Of a DNA stretch of 5,333 bases, positions 1-5,333 are shown piece by piece. Each line of letters opens with the position of its first letter. Position 1 is the first letter of the stretch. Source of the DNA: Treponema sp. (GTDB lineage: Bacteria; Spirochaetota; Spirochaetia; Treponematales; Breznakiellaceae); assembly GCA_031276685.1 (NCBI GenBank), contig JAISMQ010000286.1, positions 1 through 5,333 of the forward strand, read 5' to 3'. A program made the translations under genes and the position numbers. Below the pieces are notes generated by a model. That model searched no databases and had not been told where the DNA came from. It saw only the letters and a list, made by a program, of their open reading frames with translations.

Positions 1-56
1 TCCCGGAGCGGCGCAGATAGAGCTTTAGACCCGGCGCAGAACCGGACAAAAGGCAA

Positions 57-82
57 GGGCGGAAGGTCTGTTCATTCCGCCC
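57..82. repeat. 8-bp perfect inverted repeat, possible end-of-transcript hairpin
   Basis: GGGCGGAA at 57-64 is the exact reverse complement of TTCCGCCC at 75-82, with a 10-nt loop. A plus-strand reading frame entering from the left edge ends at TAG 26-28, so this could be the terminator stem of an upstream plus-strand gene. No U-run follows on the plus strand (GAAGCCGC comes next), which argues against a classical intrinsic terminator. On the minus strand a weak T-rich stretch follows, but no minus-strand gene ends here. Confidence 0.35.
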
Positions 83-178
83 GAAGCCGCCCCGCATTAA
101 AATCGTAACGCTGTCATAAAAATCCAAAAAAAATACCAACGCGGTTTTCATACAGCCACTGATAATGTGCCCGCGCCG

Positions 179-208
179 TTGACAAATGGCAGCAGCCGAT
201 CCTATTTT
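179..208 (+). promoter_or_regulatory. Candidate sigma-70-type promoter of the chemoreceptor gene
   Basis: A perfect -35 box TTGACA (179-184) is followed after 18 nt by TATTTT (203-208), a 4/6 match to the -10 consensus. This predicts a start near 215 and an untranslated leader of about 100 nt before the ATG at 316. A GCCGATCC string (195-202) partly resembles the flagellar sigma-28 -10 element, but there is no TAAA at the proper distance upstream, so the housekeeping reading is preferred. This is inference from consensus matching only. Confidence 0.45.
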
Positions 209-230
209 TTTATATTGAACATTAACTGGT

Positions 231-261
231 AATGGAAAAACTCCATAGGACTTTTTCCATT
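231..261 (+). promoter_or_regulatory. Near-perfect palindrome in the chemoreceptor leader
   Basis: AATGGAAAAA (231-240) pairs exactly with TTTTTCCATT (252-261). Inside, TCC (242-244) pairs with GGA (248-250) around an ATA triloop, separated from the outer stem by a single C/C mismatch (241/251). The whole 31 nt is therefore almost self-complementary. It lies about 16 nt past the predicted transcription start, so it could be an RNA hairpin or a protein-binding operator. I do not recognise it as a known riboswitch. Confidence 0.5.
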
Positions 262-266
262 TTGTA

Positions 267-307
267 CGGGGGGGATTTTACCCCGCCAGCCTGTTTTTGT
301 TCACAGG
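267..307 (+). promoter_or_regulatory. Two further leader inverted repeats, the second covering the ribosome binding site
   Basis: A run of seven G (268-274) is followed by ATTTTA and CCCC (281-284), giving a GGGG/CCCC stem that can slide, for example CGGGG 267-271 with CCCCG 281-285. Next, CCTGT (290-294) pairs with ACAGG (303-307). The right arm overlaps the AGGA Shine-Dalgarno core (305-308) of the chemoreceptor, whose ATG is at 316, so folding would partly hide the ribosome binding site. The stems are short, and thermodynamic relevance is untested. Confidence 0.3.
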
Positions 308-315
308 AAAAAATT

Positions 316-2520
316 ATGAAAATAAAATACCGTTTGTGCGTTATTGTTATTTCGATTTTGGTTGTCGTTGTGGCAGCCATATCAATTATTTTGTTAAACC
401 GGGCATCTTCCATGCAAATGGCTACCGCGCACCAAAGCCAGGAACGCCTTGCCGCAGAACAGAGCCGGATTATCCAGATGAACTACGAAAGGTATCTGTG
501 CATAGCCCAGACCCTGGCGCATACCCTGGCCGATTATGATAAAACCGAGGTAGGCAGACAGCGCAACCGTTTTGACCAAATTATGGAATCGATACTACAT
601 TCGGAAGACCAGCTTGTCGCTGTTTTTGTGGTCTTTAGGCCAAACACTATCGATTTTGGCATGGATGCCGCATTTGCGGGGATAACCGGCAGTACCGAAA
701 CCGGCCAATGGGCCAACTGGTATACCCGGCGATCGGGACAAACTGAGCATCTTACCTACAATGACATACCGGGGATCATGGAAACCATTACCGGGCCAAA
801 TGCGATGAAAGAGATACTATACGATCCAATACCGCAGACCGTAGGCAGCGATAATACTTATACAATCCGGCTTACCGTCCCGGTTGTTCACCGTAAAACT
901 GGCACGGTAGTGGGCCGCGTGGGAATAAATATCGAAATAAACCATATCCAGCCGATAGTAGACAGCATCATCAACAATATGAAAGATGTATCCGCCATGA
1001 CAATTTATACCGCCAACAGCACGATTATTGCCAGTTTTTCCAAAGACCATATCGGCAAGCCCCTTGCCGATGCCCAAAAAGTTTTGTACGCCAATAATAT
1101 TAATCTGGCCCGGGATGCGGTACTAACGGGAAAAATGCAGAAATTTTCGGTGTATTCGGAGATACTCAAAAAAAATCTGGAGCTTATCCTTTATCCTTTT
1201 ACCATCGGTGAAACAGGTGCGCGCTGGTCTCTGATGCTGGCTACGGAAAAAGAGGTTATCCTTGCAGAAGTCAACGCCCTAACCGTCTTTACCATTGTTT
1301 TGGGGGTAATCGCGGCGCTTGTCGCGGCGGTGATCATTTTCTTTGTTTCGGGAAGAATTACCAATCCCATTGTGAATGTGGCTGTAACCCTTAAAGATAT
1401 ATCGGAAGGCGAAGGCGATCTAACCAAGATCGTTAACATCAATTCGAAGGACGAAATTGGCGATCTTGCCCGGTACTTTAACGCGACTCTGGACAAGATA
1501 CGGGCGCTGGTTATCACCATTAAAAACCAAAGTGTGGCGCTTTTTGATATTGGGAACGAGCTTTCCAGCAACATGACCCAGACGGCCTCCGCCGTTAACC
1601 AAATCGCCTCCAACATTCAGAGCATCAAAGGCCAGGTAATTAATCAGTCGGCATCGGTAACGGAAACCAACGCGACCATGGAACAGATAACCCTTAATAT
1701 TGACAAGCTCAACGCCCAGGTGGATCAGCAAAGTTCCAGCGTGGCGCAGTCCTCCGCCGCCGTTGAAGAAATGCTCGCCAATATCCAGTCCGTGTCCCAG
1801 ACCCTGTCCAACAACGCCGGCAACGTAGAGGACCTGATTAATTCGTCCGAAGTAGGCCGTGCGGGCCTTCACGGCGTGGCGGAGGACATTCAGGAAATTG
1901 CCCGGGAATCCGAGGGGCTTTTGGAAATTAACTCGGTAATGGAAAACATCGCCAGCCAGACCAACCTCCTGTCCATGAACGCCGCCATTGAGGCGGCCCA
2001 CGCCGGGGAAGCCGGGAGGGGCTTCGCGGTAGTAGCCGATGAAATCCGCAAGCTGGCCGAAAATTCCGGGGAACAGTCCAAAACCATCTCTGCGGTTCTT
2101 AAAAAAATAAAAGACTCCATCGACAAGATCACCAGATCAACCGAAAGCGTCCTTAACAAATTTGAGGCCATTGAACAGGGGGTCAGGAAGGTTTCGGATC
2201 AGGAAGAACACATCAGGAACGCCATGGAGGAACAGAACGAGGGGAGCAAACAGATACTGGAGGCCATTGGGCAGTTGAACGAAGTGACTCAGACGGTCAA
2301 AAGCGGTTCCAAGGAAATGCTGGAAGGGAGCCGGCAGATTATCGAGGAAAGCAAGAATCTGGAGGCGGTAACCCAGGAGATAAGCAACGGGATGAACGAA
2401 ATGGCCACCGGGGCGGACGAAATCAACGTGGCGGTGAACCGCGTAAATACCATCAGCGGGCAAAACAAGTCGAGCATTGATGTGCTGGTCCAGGAAGTAT
2501 CGAAGTTCAAGGTGGAATAA
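316..2520 (+). CDS. Methyl-accepting chemotaxis protein with dCache-like periplasmic sensor, HAMP and long signalling hairpin
   Basis: A transmembrane chemoreceptor that would report ligand binding to CheW/CheA at the inner membrane. Of 734 residues, TM1 is about 8-27, the periplasmic sensor 30-318, TM2 321-344 and HAMP 345-397 (RITNPI, DEIGDLARYFN). The signalling domain is 400-734, with its tip at 543-570 containing QTNLLSMNAAIEAAHAGE and GRGFAVVADEI. About 168 residues separate HAMP from the tip glutamate E565, roughly six heptads more than Tsr, which suggests a 48H-like receptor (estimate). Glutamate/glutamine pairs resembling methylation sites appear near 484-485 and 456-457. No NWETF-type CheR tether is present. 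The sensor size and two-subdomain layout fit dCache. W135-Y136 recalls the amino-acid-binding motif, but the Arg expected two residues before the Trp is absent, so the ligand is unknown. The start at 316 is preferred over an in-frame ATG at 232 because AGGA sits 7 nt upstream and TM1 then follows immediately. Confidence 0.95.
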   Translation: MKIKYRLCVIVISILVVVVAAISIILLNRASSMQMATAHQSQERLAAEQSRIIQMNYERYLCIAQTLAHTLADYDKTEVGRQRNRFDQIMESILHSEDQLVAVFVVFRPNTIDFGMDAAFAGITGSTETGQWANWYTRRSGQTEHLTYNDIPGIMETITGPNAMKEILYDPIPQTVGSDNTYTIRLTVPVVHRKTGTVVGRVGINIEINHIQPIVDSIINNMKDVSAMTIYTANSTIIASFSKDHIGKPLADAQKVLYANNINLARDAVLTGKMQKFSVYSEILKKNLELILYPFTIGETGARWSLMLATEKEVILAEVNALTVFTIVLGVIAALVAAVIIFFVSGRITNPIVNVAVTLKDISEGEGDLTKIVNINSKDEIGDLARYFNATLDKIRALVITIKNQSVALFDIGNELSSNMTQTASAVNQIASNIQSIKGQVINQSASVTETNATMEQITLNIDKLNAQVDQQSSSVAQSSAAVEEMLANIQSVSQTLSNNAGNVEDLINSSEVGRAGLHGVAEDIQEIARESEGLLEINSVMENIASQTNLLSMNAAIEAAHAGEAGRGFAVVADEIRKLAENSGEQSKTISAVLKKIKDSIDKITRSTESVLNKFEAIEQGVRKVSDQEEHIRNAMEEQNEGSKQILEAIGQLNEVTQTVKSGSKEMLEGSRQIIEESKNLEAVTQEISNGMNEMATGADEINVAVNRVNTISGQNKSSIDVLVQEVSKFKVE

Positions 2521-2535
2521 TTCAAGGTCGAATGA
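2506..2535 (+). repeat. Tandem 15-bp duplication of the chemoreceptor's last codons and stop
   Basis: TTCAAGGTGGAATAA (2506-2520) is followed directly by TTCAAGGTCGAATGA (2521-2535), matching at 13 of 15 positions. Both copies read F-K-V-E-stop in the same frame, the first ending in TAA and the second in TGA. The second copy lies outside the gene unless the TAA is read through. A tandem duplication, with the two differences arising later, is the simplest explanation. Confidence 0.85.
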
Positions 2536-2537
2536 AC

Positions 2538-2584
2538 GGCCTTCCGGCCCTGCCGCGCCCCCCGCATAGACATTCGGTCTGCGG
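2538..2584 (+). terminator. Weak stem-loops after the chemoreceptor gene
   Basis: Two small hairpins follow the stop. The first is GGCC-TTCC-GGCC (2538-2549). The second pairs CCGCA (2562-2566) with TGCGG (2580-2584) and GAC (2569-2571) with GTC (2577-2579) around an ATTCG loop, leaving a TA bulge. Neither is followed by a U-run, so an intrinsic terminator is possible but not well supported. The second overlaps the candidate promoter of the next gene. Confidence 0.2.
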
Positions 2585-2596
2585 TAATAGTACTAT
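2567..2596 (+). promoter_or_regulatory. Candidate promoter of the small 93-aa gene
   Basis: TAGACA (2567-2572, 5/6 match to the -35 consensus) and TACTAT (2591-2596, 4/6 match to the -10 consensus) are separated by 18 nt. The predicted start near 2603 would give a leader of about 45 nt. The -10 lies within the 10-bp palindrome ATAGTACTAT (2587-2596), which could also be a protein site. Consensus matching only. Confidence 0.35.
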
Positions 2597-2615
2597 GAAA
2601 CCATTCGTATAGACG

Positions 2616-2642
2616 TGTCCCCTGCGGACAGGACAAGAGGAG
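2616..2642 (+). promoter_or_regulatory. Strong ribosome binding site with an upstream hairpin
   Basis: AGAGGAG (2636-2642) lies 6 nt before the ATG at 2649 and is the strongest Shine-Dalgarno match in the window; it fixes the start of the small gene. Just upstream, TGTCC (2616-2620) pairs with GGACA (2626-2630) around a CCTGC loop. The stem ends before the Shine-Dalgarno, so it would not obviously block translation. Confidence 0.6.
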
Positions 2643-2648
2643 TCGCCC

Positions 2649-2930
2649 ATGGAGGGAACCTGTTCACCCGGTATTTCTAATCTGATAGAAGGCGAAATAT
2701 ATACCGTTATCAATGAGTTTACGGATTATGACGGGGTTGAGCATCCCGTTGGGGAACAATTCGAATTTGATATTTTTGATTATTTCCCCTATGACTCAGG
2801 CTACACGCTCTACATAAAAAAGAACGAGGAAGACAAAGTTATCCGGCTTAAAGATCACCAAAACCATCAGGCGCACGTTGTTTGGCTAATCGGCAGGTAC
2901 ATAAAGCCGCTGGAACCAGGCGGGCTTTAA
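2649..2930 (+). CDS. Small conserved-looking protein, DUF3601-like, function unknown
   Basis: A 93-residue acidic, soluble protein with no signal peptide or membrane segment. The core is LIEGEIYTVINEFTDYDG, then EHPVGEQFEFDIFDYFPYDSGYTLYI (residues 31-56) and a C-terminal HVVWLIGRYIKPL. The pattern of a YxVIxxFxDYDGxxHPVGE start, an aromatic-rich FxPYDxGxTLxI strand and a final helix ending in YI resembles, from memory, the DUF3601 family of small proteins, which has no known biochemical role. It is a real gene: the ribosome binding site is strong, the protein has an ordered mix of strands and acidic turns, and its codons are more AT-rich than the adjacent hydrolase. It runs with the chemoreceptor but likely has its own promoter. 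Its stop overlaps the stop of the convergent hydrolase gene. The family assignment is moderate; the function is not assigned. Confidence 0.8.
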   Translation: MEGTCSPGISNLIEGEIYTVINEFTDYDGVEHPVGEQFEFDIFDYFPYDSGYTLYIKKNEEDKVIRLKDHQNHQAHVVWLIGRYIKPLEPGGL

Positions 2931-2938
2931 ATTCCGCC
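2919..2938. repeat. Inverted repeat spanning the two convergent stop codons
   Basis: GGCGG (2919-2923) pairs with CCGCC (2934-2938) around a 10-nt loop that contains both stops, TAA on plus at 2928-2930 and on minus at 2929-2927. A hairpin here could end transcription from both sides, since no spacer exists between the genes. The stem is only 5 bp plus a possible G-U pair and has no proper U-run, so this is weak. Confidence 0.2.
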
Positions 2939-4867
2939 CCGTTCCACCCGTACCGTTATTTCCCCCCCGCAGCCTTCGTGGTAAATAAAGAGGCGCCCTT
3001 CGGCGGGGAGGTATTCCGGCCTGGCCTTGATTCCGCCCGCAGGATCTTTGGGATCCGCGGCGGGATCCGCAATTACCGCCGTGCAGCTTATCTCCGGCTC
3101 CGGCCCCAGGTACCCGGCGGGCAGAAAAATTTCCGTGGGGGCCCTTATCCCCGCGTCCGCCCGGTAGCGGAAGCTAAAGACCCCCTTTTTGCGGTCCCAG
3201 CGGTACGCCAGGGGGATTCCCGCAGTGGCCAGGGGGTAGGGCCGCAGCCAGCCCGCCATCGCCCGGCCCAGGGCCCTGCCGTCGGGGCCCCGCGTCACTA
3301 TCGACAGGTCCTCGCCGTTCCAGCCGTCCCCGTCTTCCCTGCTGTGGGCGGCGCTGTAGTTCCAAATAGTGGAGTGGAGCCGGGCTTCGTCGATGGCGTC
3401 GTAGTAAAGGGCCAGGGCTTCCTCCTGCATTGAATAATCCCCGGTCCGGTAGGCCCTTCCCCCGTTCATGTTGTAGGGAATGCCGAATTCCCCCAGCAGG
3501 CAGGGCATGTTCCCCATCTTCTCCACGGCCCAGGCCAGGGTCTTCCCCAGGGATTTGCGGTAGTAGGCCGCCAGGGCCTTCCTGCCCAGCAGCGGACGGC
3601 CCGTATCGGTGTCAATTCCGAACCAGGGGCGGAAGAACCGGGCGTACAGGCTGAAGCCGTCGTACCAGTGGAAGGCGTTTACCACGTTGGGGGGGTCCTC
3701 TTTGTGCCAGGCAAAGCGCCCCTTGTTCGGGAGCCCCTCGATAAAAAACAGGGTCTCCTTCCGGCCTTCTTCCATCGCCGCGACAAACCTGGTCATAAAG
3801 GGTTTAAGAAAGTCGTCTTCAAAACGCGGGGGCCGTTCCCCGTACCGGGCAAAGTGGCCGTTCCGCAGCAGCCGGGGGCTCCCGCCCTGCTCGTCCCAGA
3901 CGCCCGCCCGCTTCCAGGGGCAGTCAAAGCCCTCCCTGAACAGGGACAAGCCCCGGGGATTCAGGGTTTCCCACCGGATTACCCGTTTGCCCAGGGGGGT
4001 CACGCCGTATACCGGCATGTCCACGGCGTGGCCGCCGGCCGCCGCCATGGTCTGAAAGGGGCTGGGAACCGGCCCCAGGGGGATCATGCTGTCCTCCGAA
4101 GAGGCCAGATCGCGGCGGCCCACAAAGCCCGCGCAGGGCTCGTTCATGGTCCCCCAGCCCACAATGGCCCCGCAGTTCTTAAGTCTGCGGTAGGCGTGCC
4201 GCATGGCGGCAATGTAGCGCCCCTGGAGCCAGTCCTGGACCGATTCCCCGCCGATCCGCGTATCCGGCGCGTAGACATTCCCCGCGAAAAACAGCGTGAA
4301 CATGGTCGCCACGGCGTAGCGGTTGTAGTTTGAAGGCCAGGTCATGGGGGGGCAGGGCCGGCCCCCGTGGTATTCGCCGTAGCGCTGGAAGGTAACAGCC
4401 GCCCCCGTGGCGTCCAGCAGGTCCGGCTGTATGCCCAGCCCTTCCAGTGTCCAGGCCGGCGCCCCGTCCCCCCCGGTAAAGCGGCTCCACACGTCCTGGT
4501 GGGGGTCGACAAACACCGAAATCCCCCATTTTTCCGCCGCAAGCAGCAGTTTCCGCAGGTATGCCAGGTAGGCTTCGTCGTACTGCCCCGGCCCCTGATG
4601 CTCCAGCGCCTCCCAGGTAATAATCAGCCGGATAAAGGTAAAGCCCCAGCGGACAAGCTGCTCAAAACGCCCTTCCGCCTCTTCCAGAGGGAAGGGCCGC
4701 CCCACAAACGACGCCTCCTCGGGACGCCGGAGGGATTCCGGCCGCAGGCCCCAGGACTGGGGCCCCTGGGGGACCTTGGAATCTCCCCCAAGGTTTACCC
4801 CCCGCAGTATCAGGGTCCGCCCCTGTCCGTCAACTATTCGCCCTTCGTGGATTCGCATAACGCTCAT
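2927..4867 (-). CDS. GH5 glycoside hydrolase, endoglycoceramidase-related / steryl-beta-glucosidase-like
   Basis: A 646-residue retaining beta-glycosidase of clan GH-A. Family marks in order: RGVNLGGDSKVP (22-33), F-IRL-ITWEALE with the conserved Arg80, DPHQDVWSRFTGGDGAPAWT (121-140), the acid/base Glu243 in MNEP (241-244), H400/Y402 in AFHWYDG, the nucleophile Glu460 in LLGEFGIPY (457-465) and W502. Residues from about 540 on look like the beta-sandwich C-terminal domain of this group. The HQDVWSRF-GGxGAP signature is the one I associate with fungal EGCrP2 (ergosteryl-beta-glucosidase, CAZy subfamily probably GH5_12). Likely substrates are beta-glucosides of sterols or sphingolipids; the substrate here is inferred, not shown. 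There is no signal peptide, so it is probably cytoplasmic. No clear Shine-Dalgarno precedes Met1 or the nearby Met4 (4858), so the exact start is uncertain. Very GC-rich; the ADPAADPKDP stretch (600-609) is partly a DNA repeat (GGGATCCGC at 3050-3058 and 3062-3070). Confidence 0.9.
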   Translation of the reverse strand: MSVMRIHEGRIVDGQGRTLILRGVNLGGDSKVPQGPQSWGLRPESLRRPEEASFVGRPFPLEEAEGRFEQLVRWGFTFIRLIITWEALEHQGPGQYDEAYLAYLRKLLLAAEKWGISVFVDPHQDVWSRFTGGDGAPAWTLEGLGIQPDLLDATGAAVTFQRYGEYHGGRPCPPMTWPSNYNRYAVATMFTLFFAGNVYAPDTRIGGESVQDWLQGRYIAAMRHAYRRLKNCGAIVGWGTMNEPCAGFVGRRDLASSEDSMIPLGPVPSPFQTMAAAGGHAVDMPVYGVTPLGKRVIRWETLNPRGLSLFREGFDCPWKRAGVWDEQGGSPRLLRNGHFARYGERPPRFEDDFLKPFMTRFVAAMEEGRKETLFFIEGLPNKGRFAWHKEDPPNVVNAFHWYDGFSLYARFFRPWFGIDTDTGRPLLGRKALAAYYRKSLGKTLAWAVEKMGNMPCLLGEFGIPYNMNGGRAYRTGDYSMQEEALALYYDAIDEARLHSTIWNYSAAHSREDGDGWNGEDLSIVTRGPDGRALGRAMAGWLRPYPLATAGIPLAYRWDRKKGVFSFRYRADAGIRAPTEIFLPAGYLGPEPEISCTAVIADPAADPKDPAGGIKARPEYLPAEGRLFIYHEGCGGEITVRVERGGI

Positions 4868-4898
4868 TCTGTAATAAACGGTGAAACTACTCTATGCC

Positions 4899-4941
4899 CC
4901 TGCCGGCCGCAAACGGGCGGATTACCCCGCAGGCTGGCAGG
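4899..4941. repeat. Large intergenic hairpin between the EIIA and hydrolase genes
   Basis: CCTGCCGGCC (4899-4908) pairs with GGCTGGCAGG (4932-4941) over 10 positions with one non-Watson-Crick pair (4905/4935), G-U in plus-strand RNA but an A/C mismatch in minus-strand RNA. A second inner stem is CGGG (4914-4917) with CCCG (4926-4929). It begins 8 nt past the EIIA stop and ends about 30 nt before the hydrolase start. Read on the minus strand it could partly terminate the EIIA transcript or protect its 3' end, but GGGGCATAG follows rather than a U-run. No good promoter for the hydrolase is visible in the 82-nt gap. Confidence 0.45.
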
Positions 4942-4949
4942 ACGGGAAA

Positions 4950-5333
4950 CTATGCGGAAAGAATTTTAAGCAGGTCTTCCACCGTGTCGGCGGACAAAAT
5001 TTCCTGCCGCTTTTCGGCGCTTTTGAAAAGCAGGCTTATTTCCGCCAAAAACTGCAGATGGGGGCCGGTTTTTTCCACCGGCGAAAGGGTCATAATGAAG
5101 ATTCGGCACGGCTCGTGGTCCAGGGCCTCAAAATCCACCGGCTGCTCCGAAATTCCAATACAGGCAACCAGATCCGTAATCGTGGGGCTCTTGCCGTGGG
5201 GGATGGCTATGCCGTGCTTCATCCCCGTGGACATCTTCTGCTCCCGCTCCATAACCGCCTTATAAGCAGCCTCGCGGTCGGGGATCTTGCGGGCCGCATA
5301 CAGCACATCCAGCAGTTCGTTGATAATCTCGTC
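4950..5333 (-). CDS. PTS EIIA domain protein, fructose/nitrogen (PtsN-like) type, N-terminus beyond the window
   Basis: A phosphocarrier domain of the phosphoenolpyruvate:sugar phosphotransferase system, accepting phosphate from HPr or NPr on a histidine. The visible 127 residues run from DEIINELLDVLYAARKI to the C-terminus LLKILSA. The signature STGMKHGIAIPHGKS contains the phospho-accepting His (residue 46 of the fragment, codon 5198-5196). A second conserved His is in GPHLQFLAEIS (residue 92). The usual single domain is about 150-160 aa, so some 20-30 N-terminal residues are probably missing, or more if this is the tail of a multidomain protein. A GTG at 5306 is inside the domain's first helix and is not the start. 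The GIAIPHGK form is as in PtsN, where the role is regulatory rather than sugar transport, but a FruA-type transport role cannot be excluded. It lies 82 nt upstream of the hydrolase in the same direction. Confidence 0.9.
   Translation of the reverse strand, partial: DEIINELLDVLYAARKIPDREAAYKAVMEREQKMSTGMKHGIAIPHGKSPTITDLVACIGISEQPVDFEALDHEPCRIFIMTLSPVEKTGPHLQFLAEISLLFKSAEKRQEILSADTVEDLLKILSA

Noticed and set aside
9..40. Direct repeat CGGCGCAGA at 9-17 and 32-40.
   Set aside because: Only two 9-nt copies near the window edge with no further context; not distinguishable from chance.
74..82. ATTCCGCCC recurring at 74-82, 2931-2939 and 3030-3038 as a possible dispersed repeat.
   Set aside because: Short string in GC-rich DNA, one copy inside coding sequence, no shared flanks or regular spacing.
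1..97. Minus-strand open frame from an ATG at 97 running off the left edge (about 32 codons), and a plus-strand frame ending at TAG 26-28.
   Set aside because: Neither has supporting evidence: no ribosome binding site for the minus start, no recognisable protein motif, and too little sequence to judge. One of them may be a real gene end or start, but it cannot be called.
195..202. GCCGATCC as a flagellar sigma-28 -10 element.
   Set aside because: The -35 TAAA expected 15 nt upstream is missing (the bases there are CCGT).
232..315. Upstream in-frame ATG at 232 as the chemoreceptor start, adding 28 residues.
   Set aside because: No Shine-Dalgarno precedes it, it lies within the palindrome, and the extra residues (including FTPPACFCSQEK) do not fit before a first membrane helix. 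The ATG at 316 has AGGA at proper spacing.
1420..2001. 193-codon minus-strand open frame inside the chemoreceptor.
   Set aside because: Shadow of the signalling domain; low-complexity Gly/Val/His-rich product and no motif.
3668..4969. Long plus-strand open frames opposite the hydrolase (3668-4333 and 4367-4969).
   Set aside because: They are antisense shadows in a very GC-rich gene, rich in Pro, Arg, Gly and Ala without domain motifs, while the minus-strand frame has clear GH5 motifs throughout.

Overview
The window looks like a piece of a free-living or gut-associated spirochaete chromosome. The best guess is a Treponema-type organism, possibly of the termite-gut clade. This rests on the chemoreceptor's C-terminal half (AAHAGEAGRGFAVVADEIRKLAE hairpin style, long signalling helices, a C-terminus ending in SKFKVE) and on the mixed base composition. 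It is a resemblance judgement, not a proof. No mobile element, CRISPR array, tRNA or rRNA was seen.

Layout, left to right. Positions 1-231 hold no convincing gene. They carry an 8-bp inverted repeat (57-82) and a good sigma-70-like promoter (TTGACA at 179-184). A leader of about 100 nt with three successive short inverted repeats follows. Then comes a complete plus-strand methyl-accepting chemotaxis protein (316-2520, 734 aa) with two membrane segments, a periplasmic sensor resembling dCache, a HAMP domain and a long signalling hairpin. Its last five codons, stop included, are duplicated in tandem just past the gene. After a 128-nt spacer with hairpins and a candidate promoter lies a small plus-strand gene (2649-2930, 93 aa) with a strong ribosome binding site. 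It resembles small DUF3601-like proteins of unknown function.

The right half is on the minus strand. A 646-aa glycoside hydrolase family 5 protein (4867-2927) resembles endoglycoceramidase-related and steryl-beta-glucosidase enzymes, has both catalytic glutamates and has no signal peptide. Its stop overlaps the small gene's stop tail to tail. Upstream of it, 82 nt away in the same direction, is the C-terminal 127 residues of a PTS EIIA domain protein of the fructose/nitrogen (PtsN-like) type, cut by the right window edge.

How the genes relate: the chemoreceptor and the small gene appear to be separate plus-strand units. The EIIA and the hydrolase may be co-transcribed, which would put a phosphotransferase regulator next to cytoplasmic glycoside breakdown, but the gap between them holds a sizeable hairpin, so the linkage is uncertain. 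I see no clear novel multi-gene system. The items most worth a second look are the EGCrP-like hydrolase in a bacterium, the structured chemoreceptor leader, the tandem duplicated chemoreceptor terminus and the conserved-looking small protein.
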